From positions 1 through 35,828 of the forward strand of contig JAAYTZ010000082.1 of NCBI GenBank assembly GCA_012517965.1: a stretch of 35,828 nucleotides of DNA, given 5' to 3'. Of the stretch, positions 18,100 through 27,256 are shown piece by piece. The notes beneath the pieces are model-generated. The model was not told the DNA's origin, ran no database searches, and worked only from the letters and a program-made list of their open reading frames with translations. Made by a program: the position numbers and the translations under genes. The stretch is from Propionibacterium sp. Its GTDB lineage: Bacteria > Actinomycetota > Actinomycetes > Propionibacteriales > Propionibacteriaceae. Within the stretch, counting starts at the first letter, position 1. Each line of letters begins with the position of its first letter.

Positions 18100-19584
18100 C
18101 TACTCGTCCCGGGCAGGCTCGCCGGGGTCGGGCTCGGCGGGCGCCGGGTCGTCGGTCGTGGGCGACTCGCCCTGGGCGGCCTTGGGGGCGTGCTGACCCT
18201 CCTCCTCCGGGAACTCCAGGGCCGTGAGGTTGGCCAGAGAGCTGAGGTTGTTCAGCTGGGCGACCAGTGCCTCCTTGCGCTGCTTGAGCAGGTGCTGCTC
18301 CCGCTTGAGCTGCTCCGACCGGCGCACCAGTTCGCCCTCGATCTGCTGGCGCAGTTCGGCGGCCTCGTGCTTGGCGCGGTCCAGCAGGGCGGCCGCCTCC
18401 AGGATGGCCTCGGTCTTGATGCGCTCGGCCTCGGCGTGCGCCGCCTGCTGCCGGGCGCGCAGGTCGGCGGCGGCACGGGCCAGCGACTCCTGGAGTTGGT
18501 CGGACTGGGTGCGGGCGTCCGCGACCATGCCGGCCAGCTTGTCGCGCAGTTCCCGTTGCTGCGCGTCGAGCGCGGCCAGGGAGGTCTCGCGCTCCGAGGC
18601 CACCTCGGCGCGGATCTGGTCGGCCTCGGCCTTGGCCTGGTCGCGGAGGGCCGCCACTTCGTGGGAGACCCGGTTGCGCAACTCGGCGACCTCGGCGGCG
18701 ACCTGGGCGCGCAGGGCGTCGGTCTCCTCCTTGGCGGTCGCCCGCATGGCCGCGATCTCGGCCTCGGTCTGGGCGCGGAGGCCGTGCAACTCGTCGACCG
18801 TGCGGGCGCGCAGGGCCTGCAGTTCGGCGTTGCTCTGGTTGCGCTGGGCCGCCACCTCGGCCGCCGTCGTGTTGCGCAGCTCGTTGGCGTGCGCCTCGGC
18901 GGCGGTGCGCTGCTCCGTCACGAACGCCGCGGTGTCGGCGCGCAACGCGGCCGTCTCCCGGGTGGTGCGATCCGTCAGCTGGGCCGCGCTGTGCTCGGCG
19001 GCCTGGATGATGTGGGCGGCCTGGGCCCGGGCCGCCTCCAGGATGCCGTCCGCCTGCTGCTGGGCGGCGGCGAGCACCATCGCGCGATGCTTGTCGGCGG
19101 CGTCCCGCAGGCCCTGGGCCTCGATGCGGGCCGCCTCGAGCTCGGCGTGGCTCTGCCGTTCCAGTTCGGCGCGGAGCGCCTTCAACTCCTCGATCCCGGT
19201 GGTGCGATGGTTGTTTGCTTCGCGTTCCATCTCGAGCCGCACCCGGGCCGCCTGTTCGCGAGCCTCGGACAGCAGCGCGTCCGCCTGGATCTGCGCCTTG
19301 GTCACCAGATCGGCGGCCTGGCTCTCGGCGACCTTCAGCAGGGACGCGGTGTGGGCGCCCAGCTTGCTGAAGTCGGTGTCGTCGTTGCGGAGGTTGGCCG
19401 CCGTGAGTTCGCGCTGGACCTGCCGGTAGCGCTGCTTGGCCGCCGACAGCTGTTGCTCCATGTCGCGGATGTAGTCGTCGACGGCGCGCTTGTCGTACCC
19501 GCGCATGACGGTCGCGAATCCGCGCACGGCCGACGCCGTCTCGTCGAACAGATCCAGGCCGCTCTTGGGGTTGTTCTGGCTCAC
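18100..19584 (-). CDS. Long DivIVA/Scy-like coiled-coil protein
   Basis: This is a 494-residue, almost entirely helical cytoplasmic protein. Residues 23-66 (FATVMRGYDKRAVDDYIRDM, then a helix) resemble the N-terminal region of DivIVA-like proteins that bind curved membrane. Residues 80-440 are Ala/Glu/Arg/Gln-rich coiled coil, including thirteen consecutive 11-residue repeats at 213-355. The last 35 residues are acidic, Pro-rich and probably disordered. The pattern resembles the Streptomyces polarity scaffold Scy and the filament protein FilP, so a role in cell pole, growth or division scaffolding is inferred. GTG 19584 follows AGGAAGAGGAA. The next gene, an AI-2E membrane protein, starts 3 bases after its stop. 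It is not classical Wag31: it is longer and away from ftsZ. Confidence 0.82.
   Translation of the reverse strand: MSQNNPKSGLDLFDETASAVRGFATVMRGYDKRAVDDYIRDMEQQLSAAKQRYRQVQRELTAANLRNDDTDFSKLGAHTASLLKVAESQAADLVTKAQIQADALLSEAREQAARVRLEMEREANNHRTTGIEELKALRAELERQSHAELEAARIEAQGLRDAADKHRAMVLAAAQQQADGILEAARAQAAHIIQAAEHSAAQLTDRTTRETAALRADTAAFVTEQRTAAEAHANELRNTTAAEVAAQRNQSNAELQALRARTVDELHGLRAQTEAEIAAMRATAKEETDALRAQVAAEVAELRNRVSHEVAALRDQAKAEADQIRAEVASERETSLAALDAQQRELRDKLAGMVADARTQSDQLQESLARAAADLRARQQAAHAEAERIKTEAILEAAALLDRAKHEAAELRQQIEGELVRRSEQLKREQHLLKQRKEALVAQLNNLSSLANLTALEFPEEEGQHAPKAAQGESPTTDDPAPAEPDPGEPARDE
18520..18948 (-). repeat. Thirteen tandem 33-bp units coding 11-residue (hendecad) repeats
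   Basis: Within the coiled-coil gene, residues 213-355 can be written as 13 consecutive 11-residue units without gaps. Examples are ALRADTAAFVT, ELRNTTAAEVA, ALRARTVDELH, GLRAQTEAEIA, ALRAQVAAEVA, ELRNRVSHEVA and ALRDQAKAEAD. Positions 2 and 3 are usually Leu-Arg and the end favours Glu-x-Ala. The repeat is in protein sequence; the DNA copies have diverged. Confidence 0.8.
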
Positions 19585-19626
19585 CGAATTCCTCTTCCTC
19601 GCATCGACCCGGGGGGTCCGCCCCTG

Positions 19627-19632
19627 ATGCTA
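19627..19632 (-). promoter_or_regulatory. Possible -10 (TAGCAT) for the coiled-coil/AI-2E operon
   Basis: TAGCAT on the minus strand would start transcription near 19620, giving a leader of about 36 nt that includes the strong AGGAAGAGGAA ribosome site. No clear -35 was seen. Confidence 0.35.
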
Positions 19633-19693
19633 GTCGCTGTGGCCCGTGGTGCTCGCACCCCGCCACGAACAGCACCGGGAGGCCCCGGATGCG

Positions 19694-19723
19694 CGTACTC
19701 CCCGGCGCTGGCCGGGGAGTACG
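19694..19723 (-). terminator. Hairpin downstream of methylmalonyl-CoA epimerase
   Basis: Bases 19694-19706 pair perfectly with 19711-19723 (13-bp stem, loop GCTG), 17 bases past the epimerase stop. No T run follows, as is common in high-GC actinobacteria. It would separate this gene from the coiled-coil operon read in the same direction. Confidence 0.6.
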
Positions 19724-19740
19724 GGAGGTCGGAGCAGGGG

Positions 19741-20184
19741 TCAGTGCGCCGCGGCCGGGTTGGGCTCGACGAGCTCCAGCAGGATGCCGCCGGTGTCCTT
19801 CGGGTGGCAGAAGTTGATGCGGGAGTCGTTCGTGCCGCGCTTGGCCTCGGGATACAGCAGGCGGACGCCGCGCTCCCGCAGCGTGGCGCTCACGGCGTCC
19901 AGGTCCTTCACCCGGTAGGCGAGCTGCTGCATGCCGGGGCCGTTGCGGCCGATGAACTTGGCGATGGTGGAGTTCTCGTTGAGGGGGGCCAGCAGCTGGA
20001 TCTGGGCGTTCTCGGCGAGCTGGTCGCCGGTGCCGATCATGGCTTCCTCGACCCCCTGCTCCTCGTTCCTCTCGCGGTGGAGCAGGCGCCAGCCCATGAC
20101 TTCGGTGTGGAACTTGATGGCCTCGTCCAGGTCCGGGACGGCGAGACCGACGTGGTCGATGCAGACGAAGAGGTCGTTGTCCAT
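19741..20184 (-). CDS. mce: Methylmalonyl-CoA epimerase
   Basis: This enzyme interconverts (S)- and (R)-methylmalonyl-CoA, linking methylmalonyl-CoA mutase with transcarboxylase or propionyl-CoA carboxylase (Wood-Werkman cycle). The 147-residue VOC-fold protein opens FVCIDHVGLAVPDLDEA and includes LLHRERNEEQGVEEAMI, IQLLAPLNENSTIAKF, AVSATLRERGVRLLYPEAK and RINFCHPKDTGGILLELVEP. Against the P. shermanii enzyme (from memory), metal ligands align as His11, Gln63 and Glu137. The fourth, His91, aligns with Gln87 (GPGMQQLAYRV). ATG 20184 opens the conserved domain; the longer open frame upstream is not conserved. A hairpin follows the gene. The family is certain, the altered ligand needs checking. 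Confidence 0.94.
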   Translation of the reverse strand: MDNDLFVCIDHVGLAVPDLDEAIKFHTEVMGWRLLHRERNEEQGVEEAMIGTGDQLAENAQIQLLAPLNENSTIAKFIGRNGPGMQQLAYRVKDLDAVSATLRERGVRLLYPEAKRGTNDSRINFCHPKDTGGILLELVEPNPAAAH

Positions 20185-20335
20185 GGCTCCATGCTCCCAC
20201 CCCGGCGGCGGAGCGGCGTCCCAATTCCCCATCCCGGCCCGCCGCTCCCGCCGGCCGCTGCGGCGCGCCGCTGGCCCCGCGGGGCGGCATCGGGGAAAGT
20301 GGAGGTGACCTGATGCCAACGTCCCCGGAGGCCGC

Positions 20336-20491
20336 ATGACCAAGCTCGTGAAGAACGCGCTGTGGGCGCTCATCATCGCGTTCGTCATCTTCTACCTCGT
20401 CACGCGGCCCGAGGCGGCCGCCGACATCGTGAAGAGTGTCTTCAGGCTGTTCGACTCCATCGGCCGGTTCTTCAGCCAACTGGCCAAGTAG
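20336..20491 (+). CDS. 51-residue single-pass membrane protein
   Basis: A short gene preceded by CGGAGG reads MTKLVKNALWALIIAFVIFY, then LVTRPEAAADIVKSVF and RLFDSIGRFFSQLAK. It has one membrane helix (about 8-22) with a Lys-containing N-terminus. The C-terminal helix looks amphipathic, with Phe, Leu and Ile on one face and Lys, Arg and Asp on the other. It ends 3 bases before the PH-domain gene, so they should be co-translated. I recall similar short genes before PH-domain genes in other actinobacteria. No function can be assigned; the context suggests a small partner of the PH-domain protein. Confidence 0.8.
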   Translation: MTKLVKNALWALIIAFVIFYLVTRPEAAADIVKSVFRLFDSIGRFFSQLAK

Positions 20492-20494
20492 GCC

Positions 20495-21160
20495 ATGTCC
20501 GTCGTCACCGCCCTCCTCCGCCCCGAGGTCGAGCGGCACCTGCTCGAGAGCGAGCGTGAGTTCGTCGTCGACCAGGTGGGGCCCCATCTGATCACCCGCC
20601 TGCCGGGGACGGGGATCGCCCTGGCGGGGATGGCTCTGCTGCTGGCGATGCCCTGGCTGGGGGCGGGCTGGCCGGTGGGCCTGGCGCTGGGGCTGGGGCT
20701 GGGCCTGCAGGGGCTGTGGAAGATCCACGTCCAGAACATGGACCGGTTCGTCGTCACCAACATGCGCGTGTTCCGGGTGCACGGGGTCTTCAACCAACAC
20801 CTGGCCAGCGTGCCCATCGTCCGCATCCTCGACATCTCCGTCGAGCAGCCCTTCTGGGGCCAGGTGTTCAACTTCGGCCACTTCGTCTTCGAGTCCGCCG
20901 CGCAGGACCAGGGCCTCAAACGCATCAGGTACGTGCCGGACATCGAATTGCGCGACCTCATCATCCAGACGGTCATCCAGCGCTCCGGCCTGCGGGCCCG
21001 CGTCGGCATCGACAAGGAGGAGTTCGCCGAACTGCTGTCCGGCCTGGACTCCCGCGGGCAGGGCCGGCTCGCCTGGATCCTGGCCGCGCTCCGCCGCAAC
21101 GGCGGGGGCGGTGGCAAACACCGCCGCCGCGCCGCCGCCCCGCTCGACGACGGCACCTGA
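20495..21160 (+). CDS. Bacterial PH-domain (bPH2) membrane protein
   Basis: This 221-residue protein has an N-terminal cytoplasmic segment and a hydrophobic hairpin (GIALAGMALLLAMPWLGAGW, PVGLALGLGLGLQGLW). A bacterial PH domain at about 80-165 follows: DRFVVTNMRVFRVHGVFNQH, PIVRILDISVEQPFWGQVFN, FGHFVFESAAQDQGLKRIRY. The C-terminal helix ends in a basic tail (GGGGGKHRRRAAAPL) that could touch nucleic acid or lipid head groups. The NxRVxRxxG...D pattern is typical of bPH2. ATG 20495 follows the 51-residue gene by 3 bases. Function unknown; proteins of this class often act in envelope maintenance. A 19-bp perfect hairpin separates it from the convergent pgm. Confidence 0.86.
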   Translation: MSVVTALLRPEVERHLLESEREFVVDQVGPHLITRLPGTGIALAGMALLLAMPWLGAGWPVGLALGLGLGLQGLWKIHVQNMDRFVVTNMRVFRVHGVFNQHLASVPIVRILDISVEQPFWGQVFNFGHFVFESAAQDQGLKRIRYVPDIELRDLIIQTVIQRSGLRARVGIDKEEFAELLSGLDSRGQGRLAWILAALRRNGGGGGKHRRRAAAPLDDGT

Positions 21161-21177
21161 GGGGCCCGCCCCCCGAA

Positions 21178-21218
21178 CGTGACGCGGCCCCGGGGAGCCT
21201 CCCCGGGGCCGCGTCACG
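21178..21218. terminator. Perfect 19-bp bidirectional terminator hairpin
   Basis: Bases 21178-21196 are exactly complementary to 21200-21218, with loop GCC. The hairpin fills the 63-bp gap between the convergent PH-domain and pgm genes and can serve both. It lacks a T tract. Confidence 0.8.
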
Positions 21219-21223
21219 TGCGG

Positions 21224-22852
<1,629 letters not shown>

Positions 22853-22858
22853 GGCTTC

Positions 22859-22864
22859 ATCTTG
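22859..22864 (-). promoter_or_regulatory. -10-like CAAGAT of pgm, predicted leaderless
   Basis: On the minus strand CAAGAT keeps the conserved A2 and T6 and is followed by 6 nt and ATG 22852. No ribosome binding site is present in that short space. Confidence 0.38.
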
Positions 22865-22971
22865 CCCGCGCCGCGTCGGCGGGGACACCGGTTGACCGCG
22901 ATTGCCCGGCCCTGTCGCGGCGGGGCGTCCCGGTACTCGGCGGCGGCGCGAGGGGCGTCCGTCCCGGGTGC

Positions 22972-22977
22972 CAGAAT
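22972..22977 (+). promoter_or_regulatory. -10-like CAGAAT of the ybbN-like gene, predicted leaderless
   Basis: CAGAAT is followed by 6 nt and ATG 22984, the same spacing as at pgm, nucS and glgE. The 131-bp gap between pgm and this gene therefore seems to hold two divergent leaderless promoters. Confidence 0.4.
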
Positions 22978-22983
22978 GGGCGC

Positions 22984-23877
22984 ATGACACCTGGTTTCCA
23001 CGATTCCCGCGCGATGGACCTGTCCGGGTTGGCTGCGGCGGCGAAGGCGCCGCCGGGGGCGTCCTACGTCACGGAGGCCGACGATCGCACGATCGAGGCC
23101 GTCTTGGCCAAGTCGATGCAGCACCCCCTCGTCATCGAGTTCTACAGCCCGCGCGGGGCGGCCCAGCAGTTGTCCGCCGACCTCGCGGCCCTGGCCAACG
23201 AGGCGGCGGGCCGCTACCTGCTCGTCCGGGTGAACATCGACGCGTCCCCCGGGCTGCGGCAGGCGCTGCAGATCCAGGCGGTGCCGTTGGTGGTCGGCGC
23301 CCTCGGCGGCCAGCTCGTGCCGCTGTTCCAGGGCACCCGGGATCGGGCGGACGTGGCGGCCGCCATCGACCAGTTGCTGCAGGCAGCGGCCGCCAACGGC
23401 GTCGTGGGTCGGGCCCAACCGGTCGCCGCGGGCGCCCCGGACGCCGGCGCGCCGGCAGCCGGCCCGGACCCCCGCTACGCCGCCGCCGACGCCGCCATGG
23501 AGGCGGGCGACTTCGCGCGGGCCGTCGAGGAGTTCGACAAGATCCTCGCCGTGTCCCCGGGGGACGCCGACGCGAAGGCGGGTCGGGCGGGGGCCCAGCT
23601 CCTGGTGCGCCTGGGTGAGCAGGACCCGGAGGTCGTCATCGCCCGGGTGCGGGCGCATCCCGACGACGTCGACGCTCAGCTCGCCGCCGCCGACCTCGAG
23701 GTGGCCGGCGGGGCGGTCGAGGCCGCCTTCGCCCGGCTCGTCGAGTTGGTGCGGGCGACCTCCGGCGCCGAGCGCGAAAAGGTCCGAGTGCGTCTGCTGG
23801 ACCTGTTCGAGACGGTGGGTCCGGCCGACCCGGCCGTGCTGAAGGCCCGTCGGGACCTGACCTCGGCCCTGTTCTGA
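22984..23877 (+). CDS. YbbN/CnoX-like thioredoxin-fold protein with TPR-like C-terminus
   Basis: This is a 297-residue cytoplasmic protein. Residues about 27-135 form a thioredoxin fold ([58 protein letters not shown]). An Ala/Gly/Pro linker follows, then a TPR-like region from 158 ([20 protein letters not shown], then [14 protein letters not shown]). The CxxC active site is absent: the position of CGPC reads RGAA, so it cannot be a redox thioredoxin. Members of this family (YbbN, CnoX) act as holdases or co-chaperones, the likely role here. It occupies the place of mycobacterial Rv1324, close to glgB. ATG 22984 has a -10-like element 6 nt upstream. Confidence 0.88.
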   Translation: MTPGFHDSRAMDLSGLAAAAKAPPGASYVTEADDRTIEAVLAKSMQHPLVIEFYSPRGAAQQLSADLAALANEAAGRYLLVRVNIDASPGLRQALQIQAVPLVVGALGGQLVPLFQGTRDRADVAAAIDQLLQAAAANGVVGRAQPVAAGAPDAGAPAAGPDPRYAAADAAMEAGDFARAVEEFDKILAVSPGDADAKAGRAGAQLLVRLGEQDPEVVIARVRAHPDDVDAQLAAADLEVAGGAVEAAFARLVELVRATSGAEREKVRVRLLDLFETVGPADPAVLKARRDLTSALF

Positions 23878-23898
23878 GGGACCCGTCCCCTGCGGCAA

Positions 23899-23935
23899 GA
23901 AGCGGCCCGGCCGGATCGACCGGCCGGGCCGCTTC
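23899..23935. terminator. Perfect 16-bp bidirectional terminator hairpin
   Basis: Bases 23899-23914 pair exactly with 23920-23935, with a loop of 5 (ATCGA). It lies between the convergent ybbN-like gene and glgB, 21 bases after one stop and 6 after the other. Confidence 0.78.
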
Positions 23936-23941
23936 CCGTTG

Positions 23942-25885
23942 TCACTCGGCCTTCGCGCCCTTCGCCGCCTTGGTCGGGGCGGCCGGCTCGGGCTCCGGGT
24001 CGTAGCGGAAGAACACCGCTCCGAGCGGGGGCACCTGCACCAGCGCGCTGTTCTCGAAGCCGTTGTTGGGGTCGTTGGTCGCGATGACCCGGCCCAGGTT
24101 GCCGGTGCCGCCGGAGCCGTCGTAGATGGCCGCGTCGCTGTTGAAGATCTCGGTCCAGGTGCCGGCCTCGGGGAGTCCGATGCGGTAGTCGTGCCACGGT
24201 TCGGAGCTGAAGTTCACCAGGACCGCGATGTGCTGGCCCTCGCCGTCGCTGCGGATCCAGCTGAACGTGTTGGCCGCGGCGTCGTCGGCGTTGATCCAGC
24301 GGAAGCCGGCCGGATCACTGTCGAGCTTCCACAGCGCCGGGTGCGCCCGGTAGAGGTCGTTGAGGTCCTTGATCATCCGCTGCAGACCGTGGTGGCCCCA
24401 CAGGTCGGTGACCCACCACTCGAGCGACGCGTCCTCGTTGAACTCCGACCGCTGGCCGAACTCGCAGCCCATGAACAGCAGCTGCTTGCCGGGGAAGGCC
24501 CACATGTAGCTGTAGAACGCCCGCAGCGTCGCGAACTTGCGCCAGTCGTCCTGCGGGATCTTGTTGATCATCGACCCCTTGCCGTGGACGACCTCGTCGT
24601 GGCTGATCGGCAGGACGAAGTTCTCCGAGTACTGGTAGACCATCGCGAACGTCATCTCGTTGTGGTGCCACTGCCGGTAGATCGGCTCCAGCGACAGGTA
24701 GCGCAGCGAGTCGTTCATCCAGCCCATGTTCCACTTGAACCCGAAGCCCAGGCCGCCCTCGTGCACCGGCTTGGTGATGCCCGGGAACGACGTCGACTCC
24801 TCGGCGATCAGGCAGACGCCGGGCACCCGCTCGTAGAGGTGCTTGTTGACGTAGCGCAGGAAGTCGATGGCTTCGAGGTTCTCGTTGCCGCCGTACTGGT
24901 TCGGGACCCATTCGCCGGGCTCGCGGCTGTAGTCGAGGTAGAGCATGGACGCCACGGCGTCCACGCGCAGCGCGTCGATGTGGAACTCCATCACCCAGTA
25001 CAGGGCGTTGGACACCAGGAAGCTCTTCACCTCGTTGCGCCCGTAGTTGAAGATGTAGGTGCCCCAGTCCCGGTGCTCGCCCTGCCGCGGGTCGGCGTGC
25101 TCGTACAGCGCCGTGCCGTCGAAGCGGCCGAGGGCCCACTCGTCCTTGGGGAAGTGGCCGGGCACCCAGTCGAGGATGACCCCGATGCCCGCCTTGTGGA
25201 AGGCCTCCACGAGGTGCCGGAACTCGTCGGGGCGACCCAGCCGGGACTGCGGCGCGAAGTAGTTGGTCACCTGGTAGCCCCAGCTCGGCACGAACGGGTG
25301 CTCGGCGACGGGCAGGAACTCGACGTGGGTGTAGCCCTGCCACTGGACGTACTCGACCAGCTCCTGGGCGAGTTCCAGGTACGTCTTGCCCTTGCGCCAG
25401 CCGCCGAGGTGCACCTCGTAGATCGACATGGGGGCGGCGTGGGGCTGGGTGGCGGCCCGCTTCGCCAGCCACTCGTCGTCGCTCCAGATGTACTTCGATT
25501 CGTACACGATCGAGCTGTTGGCCGGTGCCTGCTCGGCGAACTGGGCCATCGGATCGACCTTCTCGCGCCAGACGCCGTCCGCCCCGAGGATGTTGTACTT
25601 GTACATGGTGCCCTCGCCGACGCCCTCGACGAACAGGCCCCACACCCCGCTGCCGGGGATCAGCTGCATCGCGTCGCCGGTCCACCAGTTGAAGTCCGCG
25701 TTGACGCGCACGGCCTGCGCGTTCGGGGCCCAAACCGAGAACCGGGTGCCGGTGATCGGGCCGCGCTCATCGTCGTGGACGGTCACGACGTGTGCGCCGA
25801 GCCTCTTCCAGCACTCGGTGTCGCCACCGCTGTGGAATCCCTCGAAGTCCCAACCCGTCAGTCCGCCGAACTGATCGTGTGCCAT
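23942..25885 (-). CDS. glgB: 1,4-alpha-glucan branching enzyme
   Basis: GlgB cuts alpha-1,4 chains and reattaches them by alpha-1,6 bonds. The 647-residue GH13 protein has the N-terminal CBM48 (GTRFSVWAPNAQAVRVNADF) and the barrel with YEVHLGGWRKGK, the nucleophile Asp309 in DALRVDAVASMLYLDY, acid/base Glu362 in LIAEESTSFPG, and LPISHDEVVHGKGSM. Its C-terminal beta domain ends with a Lys/Ala/Glu-rich tail. It lacks the extra N-terminal module of the 730-residue forms. ATG 25885 has AAGGAG six bases upstream; an in-frame ATG at 25933 overlapping the mak stop has no ribosome site and is less likely. It is the last gene of glgE-mak-glgB, ending at a strong hairpin. Confidence 0.97.
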   Translation of the reverse strand: MAHDQFGGLTGWDFEGFHSGGDTECWKRLGAHVVTVHDDERGPITGTRFSVWAPNAQAVRVNADFNWWTGDAMQLIPGSGVWGLFVEGVGEGTMYKYNILGADGVWREKVDPMAQFAEQAPANSSIVYESKYIWSDDEWLAKRAATQPHAAPMSIYEVHLGGWRKGKTYLELAQELVEYVQWQGYTHVEFLPVAEHPFVPSWGYQVTNYFAPQSRLGRPDEFRHLVEAFHKAGIGVILDWVPGHFPKDEWALGRFDGTALYEHADPRQGEHRDWGTYIFNYGRNEVKSFLVSNALYWVMEFHIDALRVDAVASMLYLDYSREPGEWVPNQYGGNENLEAIDFLRYVNKHLYERVPGVCLIAEESTSFPGITKPVHEGGLGFGFKWNMGWMNDSLRYLSLEPIYRQWHHNEMTFAMVYQYSENFVLPISHDEVVHGKGSMINKIPQDDWRKFATLRAFYSYMWAFPGKQLLFMGCEFGQRSEFNEDASLEWWVTDLWGHHGLQRMIKDLNDLYRAHPALWKLDSDPAGFRWINADDAAANTFSWIRSDGEGQHIAVLVNFSSEPWHDYRIGLPEAGTWTEIFNSDAAIYDGSGGTGNLGRVIATNDPNNGFENSALVQVPPLGAVFFRYDPEPEPAAPTKAAKGAKAE

Positions 25886-25932
25886 GTGTGCTCCTTGTTT
25901 TCCATCGGGGACGCCGTCGGCGCCCGTCTGCA

Positions 25933-27201
25933 TCAGTCCGCTGTCGTGTGGTCGTGGGCCAGTTCCGTGATGGCCTGCAACGGGATCCCGACCCAGGTCG
26001 GGCGGTTCCGCGTCTCGTACACCACCTCGTAAACGGCCTTGTCGACCAGATACGGGGCCAGCACCCCGGTGGGGAGGTCCCGGTCCCCACAGTAGCCCCC
26101 GACGAACGCCGTGCACGCGGTCTGGGACCAGGTGCGAGCGGCCTCCGAGGTGGGCTCCGGGTGGGCGCTGCGGGCGTAGTCGAACGATCGCAGCATGCCG
26201 GCCACGTCGCGCCACACCGAGTCCGGCGCCCTGCGCTCGGCGGCCGTCTTGGCGGGCTCCCCCTCGAAGTCGATGATCGTCCAGCCGGCCGGCGAGCGCA
26301 GCGTCTGCCCGAGGTGGAAGTCGCCGTGGACGCGCTGAACGGTCAGCGGACGGCCCCGCAGGACCGCCACGGTCGCCGCCAGGGCGTCCCGGTGGGGGCG
26401 GAGGACCTCGGCGACGGCGACGGCCTCGTCGAGCCGGCGCGTCATGGTGGCGGCCAGCTCGTCCCCGGACGCCGTGCCGGTCCCGAAGGTGGCCGCCAGC
26501 TGTGCGTGCACGGCCGCCAGGGCCACGCCGAGTGCCCGCGCGTCCTCGCCGAAGTCGGTGCCGGCCGCGCAGGCGGCGGTCGCGATCTCCCAGCCGTCGC
26601 GGGCACCCGGTACCCGCTCGATCACCATGCCCAGGTCGGTCGTGCCGCCCGCCGGCCAATCGGCCGTGAGGCGTCCGAACAGGGCCGGGACGGCGGTGCC
26701 GCTGCCGGCCAGGGCGCCCAGGACCTCCGCGTCCAGGTTCGGCCCGGGCTCGATGCGGCGGAACACCTTGAACAGGGACGTGTCGTCCAGGGTGATGGTG
26801 GTGTTCGACTGCTCACCCGCCCACACCCGCACCTCGGTGGCGGGCGGCTGCGGCACCGTCCACGTCATCCCCGGGACACCGCGGCGCTGGCAGGCGTCCA
26901 CGAATGCGCGCACCGAGGCCGGGTCGGTGGTCGCGTCGACCACGTCGACCGTCCCGAGCCGCGCGAGTACCTCCCCGGGCGCGGCGCCGGCGGGGTAGTG
27001 GGCGACCAACAGGTGGTAGAACTCCCGGCGCCCGTCGGCGTAGTCGATCGTCGCGATCTCGCTGCGCACCGCCGGGACGGCGTCCGGCGCCGTGTACCAG
27101 GGCAGGGCCTCCAGGGCCGTGATCGCCCCGGGAGCGCCCTTGCCGCCGAACCAGCGGACGTTCGCCAGGTGCCGCCACCAGGCGGTGGTGAGCCCGGTCA
27201 C
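25933..27201 (-). CDS. mak: Maltokinase (Pep2 type)
   Basis: Maltokinase phosphorylates maltose with ATP to maltose-1-phosphate, the donor used by GlgE. The 422-residue product has the N-terminal WWRHLANVRWFGGKG motif of the family and QSNTTITLDDTSLFKVFRRI in the nucleotide-binding part. The aminoglycoside-kinase-like catalytic motifs are VHGDFHLGQTL and IIDFEGEPAKT. GTG 27201 was chosen because GGAGGT lies nine bases upstream; an in-frame TTG at 27231 is less likely. In many actinobacteria mak is next to or fused with treS; here it stands alone between glgE and glgB and no treS is in the window. The 48-base gap to glgB indicates an operon. Confidence 0.93.
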   Translation of the reverse strand: MTGLTTAWWRHLANVRWFGGKGAPGAITALEALPWYTAPDAVPAVRSEIATIDYADGRREFYHLLVAHYPAGAAPGEVLARLGTVDVVDATTDPASVRAFVDACQRRGVPGMTWTVPQPPATEVRVWAGEQSNTTITLDDTSLFKVFRRIEPGPNLDAEVLGALAGSGTAVPALFGRLTADWPAGGTTDLGMVIERVPGARDGWEIATAACAAGTDFGEDARALGVALAAVHAQLAATFGTGTASGDELAATMTRRLDEAVAVAEVLRPHRDALAATVAVLRGRPLTVQRVHGDFHLGQTLRSPAGWTIIDFEGEPAKTAAERRAPDSVWRDVAGMLRSFDYARSAHPEPTSEAARTWSQTACTAFVGGYCGDRDLPTGVLAPYLVDKAVYEVVYETRNRPTWVGIPLQAITELAHDHTTAD

Positions 27202-27256
27202 CGGTCGAACACCTCCGCTCGTCCGGAGCAAGCGCGCAGCATGACGGTCGCCCGTT

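Noticed and set aside
16883-21217. A 1444-codon minus-strand open frame
   Set aside because: It runs over several genes in other frames, has low-complexity Arg/Gly/Pro/Ala composition and no recognisable domain.
25931-25933. ATG overlapping the mak stop as glgB start
   Set aside because: It has no ribosome binding site, whereas ATG 25885 follows AAGGAG at ideal spacing. Coupled use cannot be fully excluded.
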